Shown here piece after piece: positions 10,457 to 19,549 of a stretch of 37,111 nt of DNA. The notes below the pieces were generated by a model, which made no database searches, was not told the origin of the DNA, and saw only the letters and a list, made by a program, of their open reading frames with translations. Origin of the DNA: Holosporaceae bacterium (GTDB lineage Bacteria; Pseudomonadota; Alphaproteobacteria; UBA3830); contig JAITRU010000048.1 in NCBI GenBank assembly GCA_031288225.1, positions 1 to 37,111 of the forward strand, in the 5' to 3' direction. A program made the position numbers and the translations under genes. The first letter of the stretch is position 1; every line of letters begins with the position of its first letter.

Positions 10457-11959
10457 TTATTTATTAGACACACGCCGGGTACGTTTACCGTAAACCCAAC
10501 CACCTCCCAGTGCTTTGCAGAGATCAACCGTTGCATTTAGCTGATTTTGCAAAGCTCCGGCCAAGTCCATTTCTGCCGCCAGCAGCCCTCTTTCCACATC
10601 CAAGAGATCCAGTAAGCCAATTAAGCCTACCTCTTTTTGTTTGCGTGCCAGTAAATATCCCTTCCGAAGGGCATTGACCTGAGCTATCCTTGAACCGACC
10701 ATTTCCCGGATTTTTCTATTGGATATGAGTGTATCAAGTACTTCTTTGAAGGCAATTTGCACACTCTTTTCATAGGCAGCACGAATCCTTTTATATCTCG
10801 CCCTGGCTGCCTTGGAACCAAACATAATTTTTCCACCATTGAATATAGGAAGCGAAATACTCGCTCCAACATTCCATGTGTCTGATCCATTCGAAAACAA
10901 TTCCTTCAGTGATAGACTTTCAAACCCAAACATTCCGGTCAATGATATGGATGGCAAATGCGCAGATTCAGCAACACCTATGCGGGCACTAGCCTCCATG
11001 AGCATTCCTTCCGCCTGCAACACATCTGGACGTCTGGACAGCAAATCTGATGGCAATCCGCTTGGAATATCAGATGGTACCCCCAAACTTTCAAGAGAGC
11101 TAGATCTAGTGGTCTTCCGGACAACTATTTCTCTGGGACCGCAACCTATGAGAACACTAAGGGCAGTTTCGGCTTTTTCAAGGGCACACTCAAGATCCAA
11201 TACCATAGCCTTTATGGATCTCATATCGGCTTCCACTCTTAGACAATCGAATTCAGTGCAATACCCATTGGTTAGCCGACTTTTGTACATTTCATAGCTT
11301 TCCTGGCGTGTTTTCAGAGTCCGGCGAGCAATGGCCAACTTTGCGTCCAGAGCACGAACGGCGAAGTATGCTTTGGCGACCTCCGCTGTTACGGTTAATG
11401 TAACAACATTTTTGGCTGCGCTGGATGCTAGCAGTATGGCACGAGCTGCTTCACTGGATCTTCTATACTTACCAAAAAGATCAATTTCATATGCCACCAA
11501 CGATTTTGCGATATAACTTTCATAGCCGTTAGAGGAGAATCCCTGGGTACCGCCAGCTCCCTGGGTTCCAGCTCGTGCCTGCCCAAGCTGTCCTATCACG
11601 GATTTGCGCGATAATCCGGTTTCAGATCCATCTCCTTTCAGGGCAATAGAAGGCAGCAGGTCGCTCATTGCCATTCCAACAGCAGCCATGGCTTCTTCCA
11701 CATTTGCAATTGCTTGCCTTATATCTGCATTTTTTTTAAGAGCCATATCTTCAAGTTTATTGAGCGTAGGATCCCGGAAAGTTGTCCACCATTTCGCGCA
11801 TGCGAACTCATCTATCTTGCCACCACAACCATCAACGATGGTAGGCAGATCAAGCTTTGGACGCCTATAATCCGGCCCAATGCTACAACCATTAGCAATA
11901 AACACCAAAGCAAAACACCACCAGCGGTAGACCATTGTTGGTAGATCGGATATTGTCAC
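10457..11959 (-). CDS. RND efflux outer-membrane factor, NodT/OprM family lipoprotein
   Basis: About 500 residues of a TolC-like trimeric channel that lets the RND pump export across the outer membrane. After a hydrophobic signal comes a lipobox-like ANGC followed by SIGPDYRRP, the usual start of mature NodT/OprM lipoproteins. The body has the two alanine/leucine-rich helical repeats of the OEP family and LPSDLLSRRPDVLQAE, a strong family signature. The GTG at 11959 is preferred because GGAGGT lies 11 bases upstream inside the pump gene's end. A longer frame reaches 12115 but would overlap the pump by about 150 bases. The ATG at 11935 has no ribosome-binding site. It is the last gene of the three-gene operon. 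Confidence 0.9.
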   Translation of the reverse strand: MTISDLPTMVYRWWCFALVFIANGCSIGPDYRRPKLDLPTIVDGCGGKIDEFACAKWWTTFRDPTLNKLEDMALKKNADIRQAIANVEEAMAAVGMAMSDLLPSIALKGDGSETGLSRKSVIGQLGQARAGTQGAGGTQGFSSNGYESYIAKSLVAYEIDLFGKYRRSSEAARAILLASSAAKNVVTLTVTAEVAKAYFAVRALDAKLAIARRTLKTRQESYEMYKSRLTNGYCTEFDCLRVEADMRSIKAMVLDLECALEKAETALSVLIGCGPREIVVRKTTRSSSLESLGVPSDIPSGLPSDLLSRRPDVLQAEGMLMEASARIGVAESAHLPSISLTGMFGFESLSLKELFSNGSDTWNVGASISLPIFNGGKIMFGSKAARARYKRIRAAYEKSVQIAFKEVLDTLISNRKIREMVGSRIAQVNALRKGYLLARKQKEVGLIGLLDLLDVERGLLAAEMDLAGALQNQLNATVDLCKALGGGWVYGKRTRRVSNK

Positions 11960-11961
11960 TT

Positions 11962-14900
11962 TCAACGCGCACCTCCAGACTTTGCAGATGACCTTTGTGA
12001 AATTTTTTCGCTGACACTTGTTACCAATACATACAACAAAGGAACAAACAATGTGCCGATTAGTGTAGATCCCAGCATTCCACCTATGATCCCGGTTCCC
12101 AATGAATTCCGGCAAGCGCTGCCTACTCCGGAACCAAACGCCAGAGGAACGCAGCCAAGGATGAAGGCAAACGATGTCATGATAATTGCTCGGAATCGTA
12201 GCTTAGCTGCATTTATGGCTGCATCCACGATGCTTTCTCCGGCATTGCGCCGCATTACAGCAAACTCCACCATAAGAATCGCGTTCTTTGCCGATAATCC
12301 TATGAGAGTTATTAGAGCCACCTGAAAATAAATGTCATTGTAGAACTTCCTTACAAAAACGGCCAGAACAGCTCCAAACATGGCAAACGGCATTGATAAA
12401 ATCACCGAAAATGGCAAACTCCAGCGCTCATATTGGGCAGCAAGAATAAGAAACACCACCAGCAGTGCCAACAGCAGCGTCCCAAATGATGTTCCTCCAT
12501 TTTCTTTTTCCTGGTAGGAGGATCCACCCCAAGCCAAGCTATAATCATCACCAAGAACTTTATTGGCAACCTCTTTCACCACTGCCATAGCGTCTCCAGA
12601 TGAATATCCTGCGGCCGGAGTGCCGACAACCTTGGCTGATGCGAAAAGATTGAATCTTTCAATTACGTTAGGACCAACTTTAGGCACCAATTTCACAAGA
12701 GAAGATAACGGTACCATTAATCCCTTTGATGATTTCACATACACTTCATTTATTTGTTCAGGATAGGCTCGATAACTACCCTTCGACTGCATGAGTACCT
12801 TGAAATTTCTGCCGGATTTTACGAAATCATTTACGTAAGTTGCATTAAATGTGGCCGCTATTGTTGCATAGATATCATTAATTGGGACTCCCAGCGACAG
12901 CGCTTTCAGTTCATTTACATCAAGATAAAACTCCGGAGTGCTGGCATTGAAAGTTGAAGTTACTCCGGTCAATTCTGGACGTTTAGATGCCTCAGTAATA
13001 AACTCTTTAGTTTTCTCCTCCAATGCCCGGCTATTTGTTCCGCTGGTTCTTTGTATATAGGCTTCAAATCCTCCAGTCATGCTCATGCCCACAATTGGTG
13101 GTGGACAAAACGCAAATATCATTCCATCTGTCACTCCCATTCCGATGCCAAAAATCTTCTTCACAATATCAGTGGATGATTGTCCAATTCCCTTCCTTTC
13201 CTTCCAATCCCTAAGAGTAACAAACATTGTTGCAGTGCTGGTGGAAAGTGTGGAATTCATCATGTTAAAACCAGCTACAAACGCAGTACTGCGCACGGCT
13301 GGGTCCTTCGAAATCGCATCAGCAACTGAAGATATAGCACTTTCTGACCTAGTTAGAGACGCAGCTGGGTCCATTATGGCACAAGTTAATATGACTCCCT
13401 GATCCTCGTTTGGTACTAAACTACTGGGAATATTTTTGAACAGAAAAACCCCAACAACTATGATGGAGGAGATCAACAGCAGAGATGTTTGCACATTATG
13501 AATAAAAAAGCTGACTGCCTCCTTGTACTTTTCCGTTAATTTTTCAAAAAATACACCAAACTGTAGCAGTAATTTGTTTTCATGCAATTCTGTTTTCGTG
13601 TGATTTTTTAGGAAGACAACACAAAGTGCCGGTGTTAAGGTCAAAGCACATACACCAGATATAGCAACGGAAATGGCTATGGTTAAAGCAAATTGCCTAT
13701 ACATTGTTCCCGATAATCCACCCAGAAAAGAAACTGGCACAAATACGGAACATAATACTAGGACTATCGCCACAAGCGCTCCTGAAACTTCGTCCATTGC
13801 TTTGATGGTTGCATCTCTTGCATTGAGGTGTTCTGTCCTCATGAGGCGTTCAACATTTTCAATGACGACGATGGCATCATCCACCACGATACCAATCGCT
13901 AACACGAGTCCGAACAACGTCAGTGTGTTGATGGAAAATCCAAAAATCACCATGCCAGCAAAAGCACCAATGATGGAAACCGGTACGGCTAGGCAAGGAA
14001 TAAGAGTCGCGCGCATGTTCTTTAAAAACAGCAAAATTACCATAAATACTAGAACGAAGGCAAACAGCAGCGTTTCCACCACCTCAAAAACTGAATTTCT
14101 AACAAACGATGACGTATCGAATGTAATTTTATGACTGATTCCTCGGGGATAACATTGGGATAACTCCTTAAACTTTTTTTCGACGATTTCTGCGGTTGCC
14201 AAAGCGTTAGCGCCCGGAGAAAGTGAAATCATAATGGGAACAGATGAGCAATTCCCAGCCCTTGATACGACATCATAGGAATAGGATCCCAGTTCCACAT
14301 CCGCTATATCCTTAAGGCGCAACGCAGTTCCATCGCTGTCTGCTCTTATGATAATATTTTCGAATTCTTCGGGAGTGCTGTATTTCCCCTTTGCCGTAAT
14401 CATGTAGCTACGATCAACCTTCACATCCAACGGCTGTTTCCCAATAGCCCCGGCCGAGCGCTGCATGTTTTGGGCCTGTACAGCAGCAATAATTTCGTTG
14501 GTTGTGAGATTCAGTTTGGCGAGTTTATCCGGCTTCAGCCAAATACGCATGGCATACTCACGTCCACCAATGACCTGAGCATCGCCGACGCCATCTAATC
14601 TTTTCAGTGCATCAATTATGTATAGAACAGCGTAGTTACCCAGATAGGAAGCATTGTAGCGATTGTCTTCCGAACAAAGCGCTATCATCTGCAGAATTGA
14701 TGAAGATCTTTTGAGAACGGTGACACCATACCTTCTGACTTCTTCCGGTAACGAGGATGTAATGGCCTGGACACGATTGTTTACGTTAATCAAAGCCTTG
14801 TCCGCATCTGTTCCAACCTTGAAAAAAACAGAAATGGATGCCTTCCCATGGCTAGCAGTGGAGCTAATATAGATCATATCCTCCACTCCATTGACTTTTT

Positions 14901-15105
14901 CCTCTATTACGGAAAGCACAGATTCGGATATAACCTCAGCGCTAGCACCGGGATAAAGAGCTTCTATGTTAATGGTGACGGGGGTAATATTGGTTGGGTA
15001 TTGGGATACGGGTAGGTTAAAAATCGATATCAGTCCAGCCAAAACAATGATAAAGGAAACGACGGTGGCAAATATCGGCCTATCAATGAAAAAACGAGAA
15101 AACAC
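11962..15105 (-). CDS. RND multidrug efflux pump, inner-membrane transporter (AcrB/HAE1 family)
   Basis: This 1047-residue protein has the length and twelve-helix duplicated layout of proton-driven HAE1 drug exporters. It begins [18 protein letters not shown], as AcrB and MexB do. The fourth helix carries the proton-relay pair in [18 protein letters not shown]. Large periplasmic porter loops follow helices 1 and 7, and the second half ends with a [18 protein letters not shown]-type segment. The start is GTG, with AAGGAGG five bases upstream. It is the middle gene of the operon, 18 bases after the membrane fusion gene and 2 bases before the outer-membrane factor. Drug range cannot be predicted from sequence. 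Confidence 0.95.
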   Translation of the reverse strand: MFSRFFIDRPIFATVVSFIIVLAGLISIFNLPVSQYPTNITPVTINIEALYPGASAEVISESVLSVIEEKVNGVEDMIYISSTASHGKASISVFFKVGTDADKALINVNNRVQAITSSLPEEVRRYGVTVLKRSSSILQMIALCSEDNRYNASYLGNYAVLYIIDALKRLDGVGDAQVIGGREYAMRIWLKPDKLAKLNLTTNEIIAAVQAQNMQRSAGAIGKQPLDVKVDRSYMITAKGKYSTPEEFENIIIRADSDGTALRLKDIADVELGSYSYDVVSRAGNCSSVPIMISLSPGANALATAEIVEKKFKELSQCYPRGISHKITFDTSSFVRNSVFEVVETLLFAFVLVFMVILLFLKNMRATLIPCLAVPVSIIGAFAGMVIFGFSINTLTLFGLVLAIGIVVDDAIVVIENVERLMRTEHLNARDATIKAMDEVSGALVAIVLVLCSVFVPVSFLGGLSGTMYRQFALTIAISVAISGVCALTLTPALCVVFLKNHTKTELHENKLLLQFGVFFEKLTEKYKEAVSFFIHNVQTSLLLISSIIVVGVFLFKNIPSSLVPNEDQGVILTCAIMDPAASLTRSESAISSVADAISKDPAVRSTAFVAGFNMMNSTLSTSTATMFVTLRDWKERKGIGQSSTDIVKKIFGIGMGVTDGMIFAFCPPPIVGMSMTGGFEAYIQRTSGTNSRALEEKTKEFITEASKRPELTGVTSTFNASTPEFYLDVNELKALSLGVPINDIYATIAATFNATYVNDFVKSGRNFKVLMQSKGSYRAYPEQINEVYVKSSKGLMVPLSSLVKLVPKVGPNVIERFNLFASAKVVGTPAAGYSSGDAMAVVKEVANKVLGDDYSLAWGGSSYQEKENGGTSFGTLLLALLVVFLILAAQYERWSLPFSVILSMPFAMFGAVLAVFVRKFYNDIYFQVALITLIGLSAKNAILMVEFAVMRRNAGESIVDAAINAAKLRFRAIIMTSFAFILGCVPLAFGSGVGSACRNSLGTGIIGGMLGSTLIGTLFVPLLYVLVTSVSEKISQRSSAKSGGAR

Positions 15106-15123
15106 CGGAACCTCCTTCGATGG

Positions 15124-16269
15124 CTATTTCGACGCCTGCACCTTCAAAACCGCGTTGATTGGTTGCCCGGGGCGGGCTTTCATAATTCCTTCCGAAATAA
15201 CCACTTCTCCTTCTTGCAAACCAGAATCCACGATTGCCTTATTACCGATGGATTCTGCCTTTATGGAACGAGCTTGAACTACTTTATCCTTACCTACCAC
15301 GTAGGCGCTGCGGCTAGCCTCTGTTTGCACAATGGCGGATGTCGGAATGACCAGCGCATTCGTATACTCAGCACCCACTAATCGAACCCTGACGAATTGC
15401 CCAGGTAGCAGTAATCTTTGATGATCGTCGCTGGGAATTTCTGCTTTTATGGAAACGCTTGAGGTAAAATTATCTTCGCTGCTATCGATGAATATTATTT
15501 TTCCGGAATAGGGGTACACGGTTCCATCGGACATGATGACTTCCACTGCATAGCCGCCGGGCTTTAGTAACTGCACCTTTCCGGCAATATTGCTCTTGGC
15601 AATGTTGCTCCAAACTTCTCCAGAAACAGAAAAATTTGCATGCAAAGGAGATACCTGTACCATAGTAGTCAGCAGACTAGAATCCCCAGTTAAAGATATT
15701 AAATTCCCCACCGACTGAGCTTCCTTGCGCACAACGCCGGAAATAGGAGCCCTAACTTCTGTATAGCCAAGGTTTATTTCTGCTTCTTTCACAAGCCCTT
15801 CGGCGACCTTCAGGTTAGCTTCCGCTCTTTCGAAAGCCGCCAGAGCATCATCATGATCCTTTTGGCTAACTGCTTTATCTTTGTAGAGTTTTTTCATACG
15901 ATCGTAGTCGCGGGTCGTTCTTCTCATCTCGGACTGAGCCTGCGCCAGTGTTCCATTTGCTTTTTTTAGCGCTGCCTTATAGGGTTCCTGATCAATCTCA
16001 AATAACTTATCCCCTTTGTTTACGAACTGACCTTCATGGAACAGTCTGGATTTCAAAATACCTGAGACCTGAGCCCGCACTTGGATTTCTAGAGATCCCG
16101 TTATTTTTGCCTGAGCTTCGATGATGAGCGGCACATTTTCTCGCACGACTTTCACAGCCCCGACCATCTGAGTCGGCTGCTGCGACCGTTGCTTTTTATC
16201 ATCACATCCGGCGGCTAAGAACAACACCAACAGCAACAGCCTTCCAGAATAAGATGAAAAACGGCTCAT
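15124..16269 (-). CDS. RND efflux periplasmic adaptor (AcrA family lipoprotein)
   Basis: This 381-residue membrane fusion protein bridges the RND pump and the outer-membrane channel. The signal peptide ends with a clear lipobox (FLAAGC), so it should be a lipoprotein. Then come the barrel-sandwich half-motif (IEIQVRAQVSGILKS-like region), an alpha-helical hairpin of about 100 residues with DYDRMKKLYKDKAVSQKDHD, the returning lipoyl half (GYTEVRAPISGVV), and the beta-barrel and membrane-proximal domains. ATG at 16269 is chosen because GAAGGAG lies six bases upstream. An earlier in-frame start at 16296 is poorer. It is the first gene of the efflux operon. No tetR or acrR regulator lies beside it. 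Confidence 0.93.
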   Translation of the reverse strand: MSRFSSYSGRLLLLVLFLAAGCDDKKQRSQQPTQMVGAVKVVRENVPLIIEAQAKITGSLEIQVRAQVSGILKSRLFHEGQFVNKGDKLFEIDQEPYKAALKKANGTLAQAQSEMRRTTRDYDRMKKLYKDKAVSQKDHDDALAAFERAEANLKVAEGLVKEAEINLGYTEVRAPISGVVRKEAQSVGNLISLTGDSSLLTTMVQVSPLHANFSVSGEVWSNIAKSNIAGKVQLLKPGGYAVEVIMSDGTVYPYSGKIIFIDSSEDNFTSSVSIKAEIPSDDHQRLLLPGQFVRVRLVGAEYTNALVIPTSAIVQTEASRSAYVVGKDKVVQARSIKAESIGNKAIVDSGLQEGEVVISEGIMKARPGQPINAVLKVQASK

Positions 16270-16458
16270 TACGGCTCCTTCAAACAAACTCAACACAACA
16301 CCATGGCTAAATATAGCACATCAGACGTACCGGCCATCGTAGTATTTATTAACAAAATATTAACTACTAGCCTGCAAAACGCGTAATTATCATACAATTT
16401 TACATGCCAAGTCAATAGCATGTGAGGGAGGGATTGCCCTATAAGCGTATCCAATGTG

Positions 16459-16566
16459 ATATAGATAGACTGTTTTGAAATTAGGTTTGCAATGTTAGGT
16501 TTTTTACTCTAATATCAGGCTGATCATTGCGCAATCGAACGCACTTCCAAAGCATGTCATGCCTAT
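16459..16566. repeat. 108-bp imperfect palindromic element
   Basis: The left arm begins ATATAGATAGACTGTTTTGA and the right arm, read in reverse complement from 16566, begins ATAGGCATGACATGCTTTGG. The arms match each other only partly, but each matches arms elsewhere: the left resembles 25901-26007, and the right shares 19 of 20 bases in its core with a single arm near 22070-22090. It occupies the gap 16270-16700 between accD and the efflux operon. That gap also has an AT-rich hairpin (GAAAAAT, loop CAA, ATTTTTC at 16591-16607) and no visible gene. The gap should also hold the efflux promoter, but I could not place one with confidence. Confidence 0.6.
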
Positions 16567-16700
16567 GATCTAGGCCTAGGTTTATTCGGAGAAAAATCAA
16601 ATTTTTCAGCATCTCGAGGCATGGGATCCTCGGATTTTCTGCTATGCCTTAAATTTATCGGTGAGTAAATTTTGTCTTTGCCCGAATTCTGGTTAGCCGC

Positions 16701-17546
16701 CTACTCCCGCGTTAGTATTCCCAAAATTTTTTCCAAAACGCCTTTTATATCCCTTCGATGGACCACCATATCTATGGCTCCGTGTTTTAGCAAATATTCC
16801 GACTGCTGAAACCCATCCGGCAATTTTTGATGTATGGTATCTTCTATGACTCTTGGCCCCGTAAAAGCTATGAGAGCTCCAGGCTCAGCGATGAGGATAT
16901 CTCCAAGCATTGCAAATGACGCAGAAACACCACCGGTCGTTGGGTTGGTTAGCAGCACCAAATATGGCAATTCAGCTTCTTTTATTCTATTAACAGCCAC
17001 GACAGTTCTCGGCATTTGCATAAGAGAGAAGATCCCCTCCTGCATGCGAGCACCTCCGGAACATGGCACCACCAAAAAAGAGTATCTTTTTTCAATGGCA
17101 AACTCAGCTGCAGCAATGAATCCGTTTCCCACAGCCATGCCCATTGACCCGCCCATGAAATCGAATAAAAAAAACACAGCTACTGTTTTGTGGCCACCTA
17201 TGCAACCATGGCCAATGATTATTGCATCATTTTCTCCGGTGGTTTCCCGAGATAATTTAAGACGATCTGCATATCTTTTATTATCTTTAAACTTCAGGGG
17301 ATCTGCATTGACGGACCCGTAGCGAATTTTCGTAAACTCTCCATCGTCGAACAGGCTCTTTATGCGCTCTGTAACTGGCAATTTCATGTGATTGCCACAG
17401 TGTGGACACACCTGCTGCAGCGAAACAAGCTCCTGGTGAAATATCATCTGCTCGCATTTTGAACATTTGTGCCACAGATTGTCAGGGACATCAGCCCCCA
17501 CCAACGCTCTTATCTTCGGTCTCACAAACTTTGTTAGCCAATTCAT
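16701..17546 (-). CDS. accD: Acetyl-CoA carboxylase carboxyltransferase subunit beta
   Basis: This 281-residue protein is the beta half of the carboxyltransferase that moves CO2 from biotin carrier protein to acetyl-CoA, the first step of fatty-acid synthesis. The N-terminal zinc ribbon has Cys28, Cys31, Cys47 and Cys50. The crotonase-fold core includes GGSMGMAVG, the oxyanion-hole segment SGGARMQEG, and TNPTTGGVSASFAMLGD. The neighbour upstream is ihfB, on the same strand 57 bases away. The trp genes and folC often found near accD in alphaproteobacteria are not here. Its biotin dependence is a loose functional link to the nearby bioD-bioA pair. Confidence 0.96.
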   Translation of the reverse strand: MNWLTKFVRPKIRALVGADVPDNLWHKCSKCEQMIFHQELVSLQQVCPHCGNHMKLPVTERIKSLFDDGEFTKIRYGSVNADPLKFKDNKRYADRLKLSRETTGENDAIIIGHGCIGGHKTVAVFFLFDFMGGSMGMAVGNGFIAAAEFAIEKRYSFLVVPCSGGARMQEGIFSLMQMPRTVVAVNRIKEAELPYLVLLTNPTTGGVSASFAMLGDILIAEPGALIAFTGPRVIEDTIHQKLPDGFQQSEYLLKHGAIDMVVHRRDIKGVLEKILGILTRE

Positions 17547-17603
17547 TTTTTTGCACTTCTTGTATTTGGCATAGCAACTGCTCTATCAGTCATTGTGCTG
17601 CAA

Positions 17604-17912
17604 CTAAGAATTTGTTTCAGCATTGGGGGGCGAACTCGAATTTACCATTTCCTTCAGGGGCTTACCGGCTTTAAAAAATGGGACATATTTTTTATTTATG
17701 GCCACCTTTTCTCCGGTTCTTGGATTTCTTCCTTCCATTGATTTCCTTTCTCTTATGCAAAAGGACCCAAATCCTCTCAATTCGATACGTGCTCCATTTT
17801 TTAGCGATGAGGTTATGCTATCAACCACTATGGATATGATTTTATCAGCGTTCCGGATGGTCATGTATGGACAGAGCTCTGCAAGCTTAGCTGTCAAATC
17901 CGACTTGGTCAT
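17604..17912 (-). CDS. ihfB: Integration host factor subunit beta
   Basis: This 102-residue protein belongs to the HU/IHF family of DNA-bending proteins. It starts MTKSDLTAKLAE, has the ARIELRGFGSFCIRERKS segment that forms the beta arms, and carries GRNPRTGEKV, with the intercalating proline loop typical of IHF and HU. The longer tail and the accD neighbour favour IhfB over HU, since ihfB near accD is common in alphaproteobacteria. AGGAG lies six bases before the ATG. A TATAAA box on the minus strand lies just upstream (near 17926-17931), though no good -35 is visible. The last ten residues are polar and probably disordered. Confidence 0.88.
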   Translation of the reverse strand: MTKSDLTAKLAELCPYMTIRNADKIISIVVDSITSSLKNGARIELRGFGSFCIRERKSMEGRNPRTGEKVAINKKYVPFFKAGKPLKEMVNSSSPPNAETNS

Positions 17913-18064
17913 GGTTTACTCCTACGATTTATAACTAGAATTAATACGAATTGGAACAATTTTGCTCTAATTCAAGAACTTTCTCTAATCACAGCATGAG
18001 ATAATGAAATAATACACGAACATGCTAGTGTATACTCTATACTCAAATGTTGTATAAATAAACT

Positions 18065-18760
18065 ATGGAATGCATAAAAAATATATCATCAGTAATAGAA
18101 TTTTATGAAAAAAACCCGGGGCAATCGTTGGTAAATAAGTTGACAGGTCCATTGTCTGATACCCTCAACGTAACCAACGAAAATGTTTTAGTCATGGGAT
18201 TTGGCCGAAAGTATCTAGAAGCGCTAGGAATAGAAAATGCCTACTATGCCATTCCAAATGGCTATCCCATCGAGCATTGGCCAAGCATTCGTCCCTTTAG
18301 GACTGTGGTGGTGGACGAGAAGAGCATGCCATTTCAACCAAATACTTGGGATATTGTCATTGTGATTCATTTTATGGAGTTTGGTGGAAATAATCCGTTT
18401 TTTTTGCAAGAACTTCGGCGCATAATCAAAAATGGGGGTAAATTAATGATTATCGCCGCTAACAAAAATAGCGTGTTTCCCAAAAAATGCGCCATAAGAA
18501 ATATAAAGGTTAGTGTTGGGGGTATTGTTTCATCGCTGCTTAGTGCTTCATTTGAAGCTACCAATGTGTTTGGTGTCAATGATAGATTTGGGTTTTGGCC
18601 ATATAGTTTTAGCTATCATTTGAACAAATATAGTGAGGTTCTCATGGATATTTTCCCGCTGTTGTCCAACATAGTTGTGATAATTGCCGAAAAGGTGGAA
18701 CTGGCTGGCGTGCCGCTTAAAACTTTGGATGCTCCCGTGACCGCTGCGGGTGTTCAGTGA
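18065..18760 (+). CDS. SAM-dependent methyltransferase-like protein (type 11)
   Basis: This 231-residue protein resembles the alphaproteobacterial methyltransferase-domain proteins often annotated as type 11. The motif I strand is VLVMGFGRKYLEAL rather than the classical GxGxG, so cofactor binding is uncertain. Motif II/III features follow: TVVVDEKSMPFQPNTWDIVIVIHFMEF (central part DEKSMPF then WDIVIV) and LQELRRIIKNGGKLMII, a normal type 11 post-motif. There is no clear ribosome-binding site before the ATG, and a TATAAAT box ends only a few bases upstream, so the transcript may be leaderless. It is divergent from ihfB. Substrate is unknown. Confidence 0.65.
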   Translation: MECIKNISSVIEFYEKNPGQSLVNKLTGPLSDTLNVTNENVLVMGFGRKYLEALGIENAYYAIPNGYPIEHWPSIRPFRTVVVDEKSMPFQPNTWDIVIVIHFMEFGGNNPFFLQELRRIIKNGGKLMIIAANKNSVFPKKCAIRNIKVSVGGIVSSLLSASFEATNVFGVNDRFGFWPYSFSYHLNKYSEVLMDIFPLLSNIVVIIAEKVELAGVPLKTLDAPVTAAGVQ

Positions 18761-18887
18761 TTTGATATGACATTAATGTTCAGTGCATTCACAAAAATTA
18801 TGTTCGTGTGCTTGTAAATTGATTATTTTTTAATACTAATCTAGTATCCCATATGGATGTAGATTTGGATATTTGGGGGTAAAAAAC

Positions 18888-19343
18888 ATGACTTCTTCAA
18901 CTGAAAAAAATGGTACTACGGATGGCGATAGCAACAAAAGAGGGAAAGATGGTTTTTTTGGGACATTTAACATGCCGCAGGTGGATATGGATGCACTGGT
19001 AAACCACCACAGGAGGAATTTGGAAATTTTGGGATCAATCAATAAGATGTCTGCGGAAGTGTATTCCGGCATTGTACAACTGCAATCAACATTCGTGAAA
19101 CAAATGATGACTGAAATGAATGAACTTATTCAGGAAAAAGGCAAGCCATCGGAAATGGTGGCAAAATTTTCTGAATTTGCCAAAGACCATGTTGTAAAAG
19201 TTGTTGATAATAGCAAGCAAATTTCTGATTTGTTGGCTACCACTCAGCAAAGCGTAAATACTGCAATATTGAAACATTTTCGAGAATCAGTTGATGAGCT
19301 AAAGAGGAAAAATACCAACAGTACTGGTGGCGGCATTAGCTGA
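18888..19343 (+). CDS. Phasin family protein
   Basis: This 151-residue, mostly helical protein resembles phasins (PF09361 type), which coat polyhydroxyalkanoate granules or act as small stress and adhesion-linked helical proteins. The recognisable core is NMPQVDMDALVNHHRRNLEI followed by amphipathic helices with many Gln, Met and Lys residues. No signal peptide is seen. The first 25 and last 12 residues are polar and low in complexity. ATG at 18888 has GGGGG eight bases upstream. No PHA synthase or depolymerase is in the window, so a granule role is not shown here. A terminator-like hairpin follows at 19362-19393. Confidence 0.75.
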   Translation: MTSSTEKNGTTDGDSNKRGKDGFFGTFNMPQVDMDALVNHHRRNLEILGSINKMSAEVYSGIVQLQSTFVKQMMTEMNELIQEKGKPSEMVAKFSEFAKDHVVKVVDNSKQISDLLATTQQSVNTAILKHFRESVDELKRKNTNSTGGGIS

Positions 19344-19361
19344 GAAAATTGTGGTTGTCCT

Positions 19362-19393
19362 GCCCGCGGAAGATTTTTTTGTGCGGGGCTTTT
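19362..19393 (+). terminator. Probable Rho-independent terminator after the phasin gene
   Basis: GCCCGC, a loop with a T-run, and GCGGGGC form a GC stem with one bulge, followed by TTTTAT. It begins 19 bases after the phasin stop codon and precedes the promoter of the next gene. Confidence 0.5.
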
Positions 19394-19421
19394 ATGTCGT
19401 ACATGCAGTGAAATTAATCAA

Positions 19422-19451
19422 TTGCAAAGCAATCCGATAATGTAATACAAT
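19422..19451 (+). promoter_or_regulatory. Sigma70-like promoter upstream of the PpiC-type gene
   Basis: TTGCAA (19422-19427), an 18-base spacer and TACAAT (19446-19451). The predicted start near 19458 gives a leader of about 90 bases that contains the mini-ORF and hairpin at 19480-19515. Confidence 0.4.
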
Positions 19452-19479
19452 GTTGCGTGTTATTTGAGGAGGAAATGTT

Positions 19480-19515
19480 GGCATGATCTTTGGTGGTTTC
19501 ATGCCTACGTTATAG
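19480..19515 (+). promoter_or_regulatory. Leader hairpin with a 10-codon mini-ORF
   Basis: GGCATGA and TCATGCC form a perfect 7-bp stem (19480-19505, 12-base loop). The ATG inside the stem at 19483 opens a 10-codon frame (MIFGGFMPTL) ending in TAG at 19515. AGGAGG lies 10 bases before this ATG, a better ribosome-binding site than that of many full genes here. It could be a leader peptide or translation-control element for the gene at 19550, or chance. Confidence 0.35.
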
Positions 19516-19549
19516 GTGTATGGTGTAAAAAAAATCATAAGGAGTTGTA

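Noticed and set aside
13673-14134. 153-codon plus-strand frame inside the RND pump gene
   Set aside because: Antisense shadow of a conserved transporter; Thr/Ser/Met-rich composition typical of such shadows.
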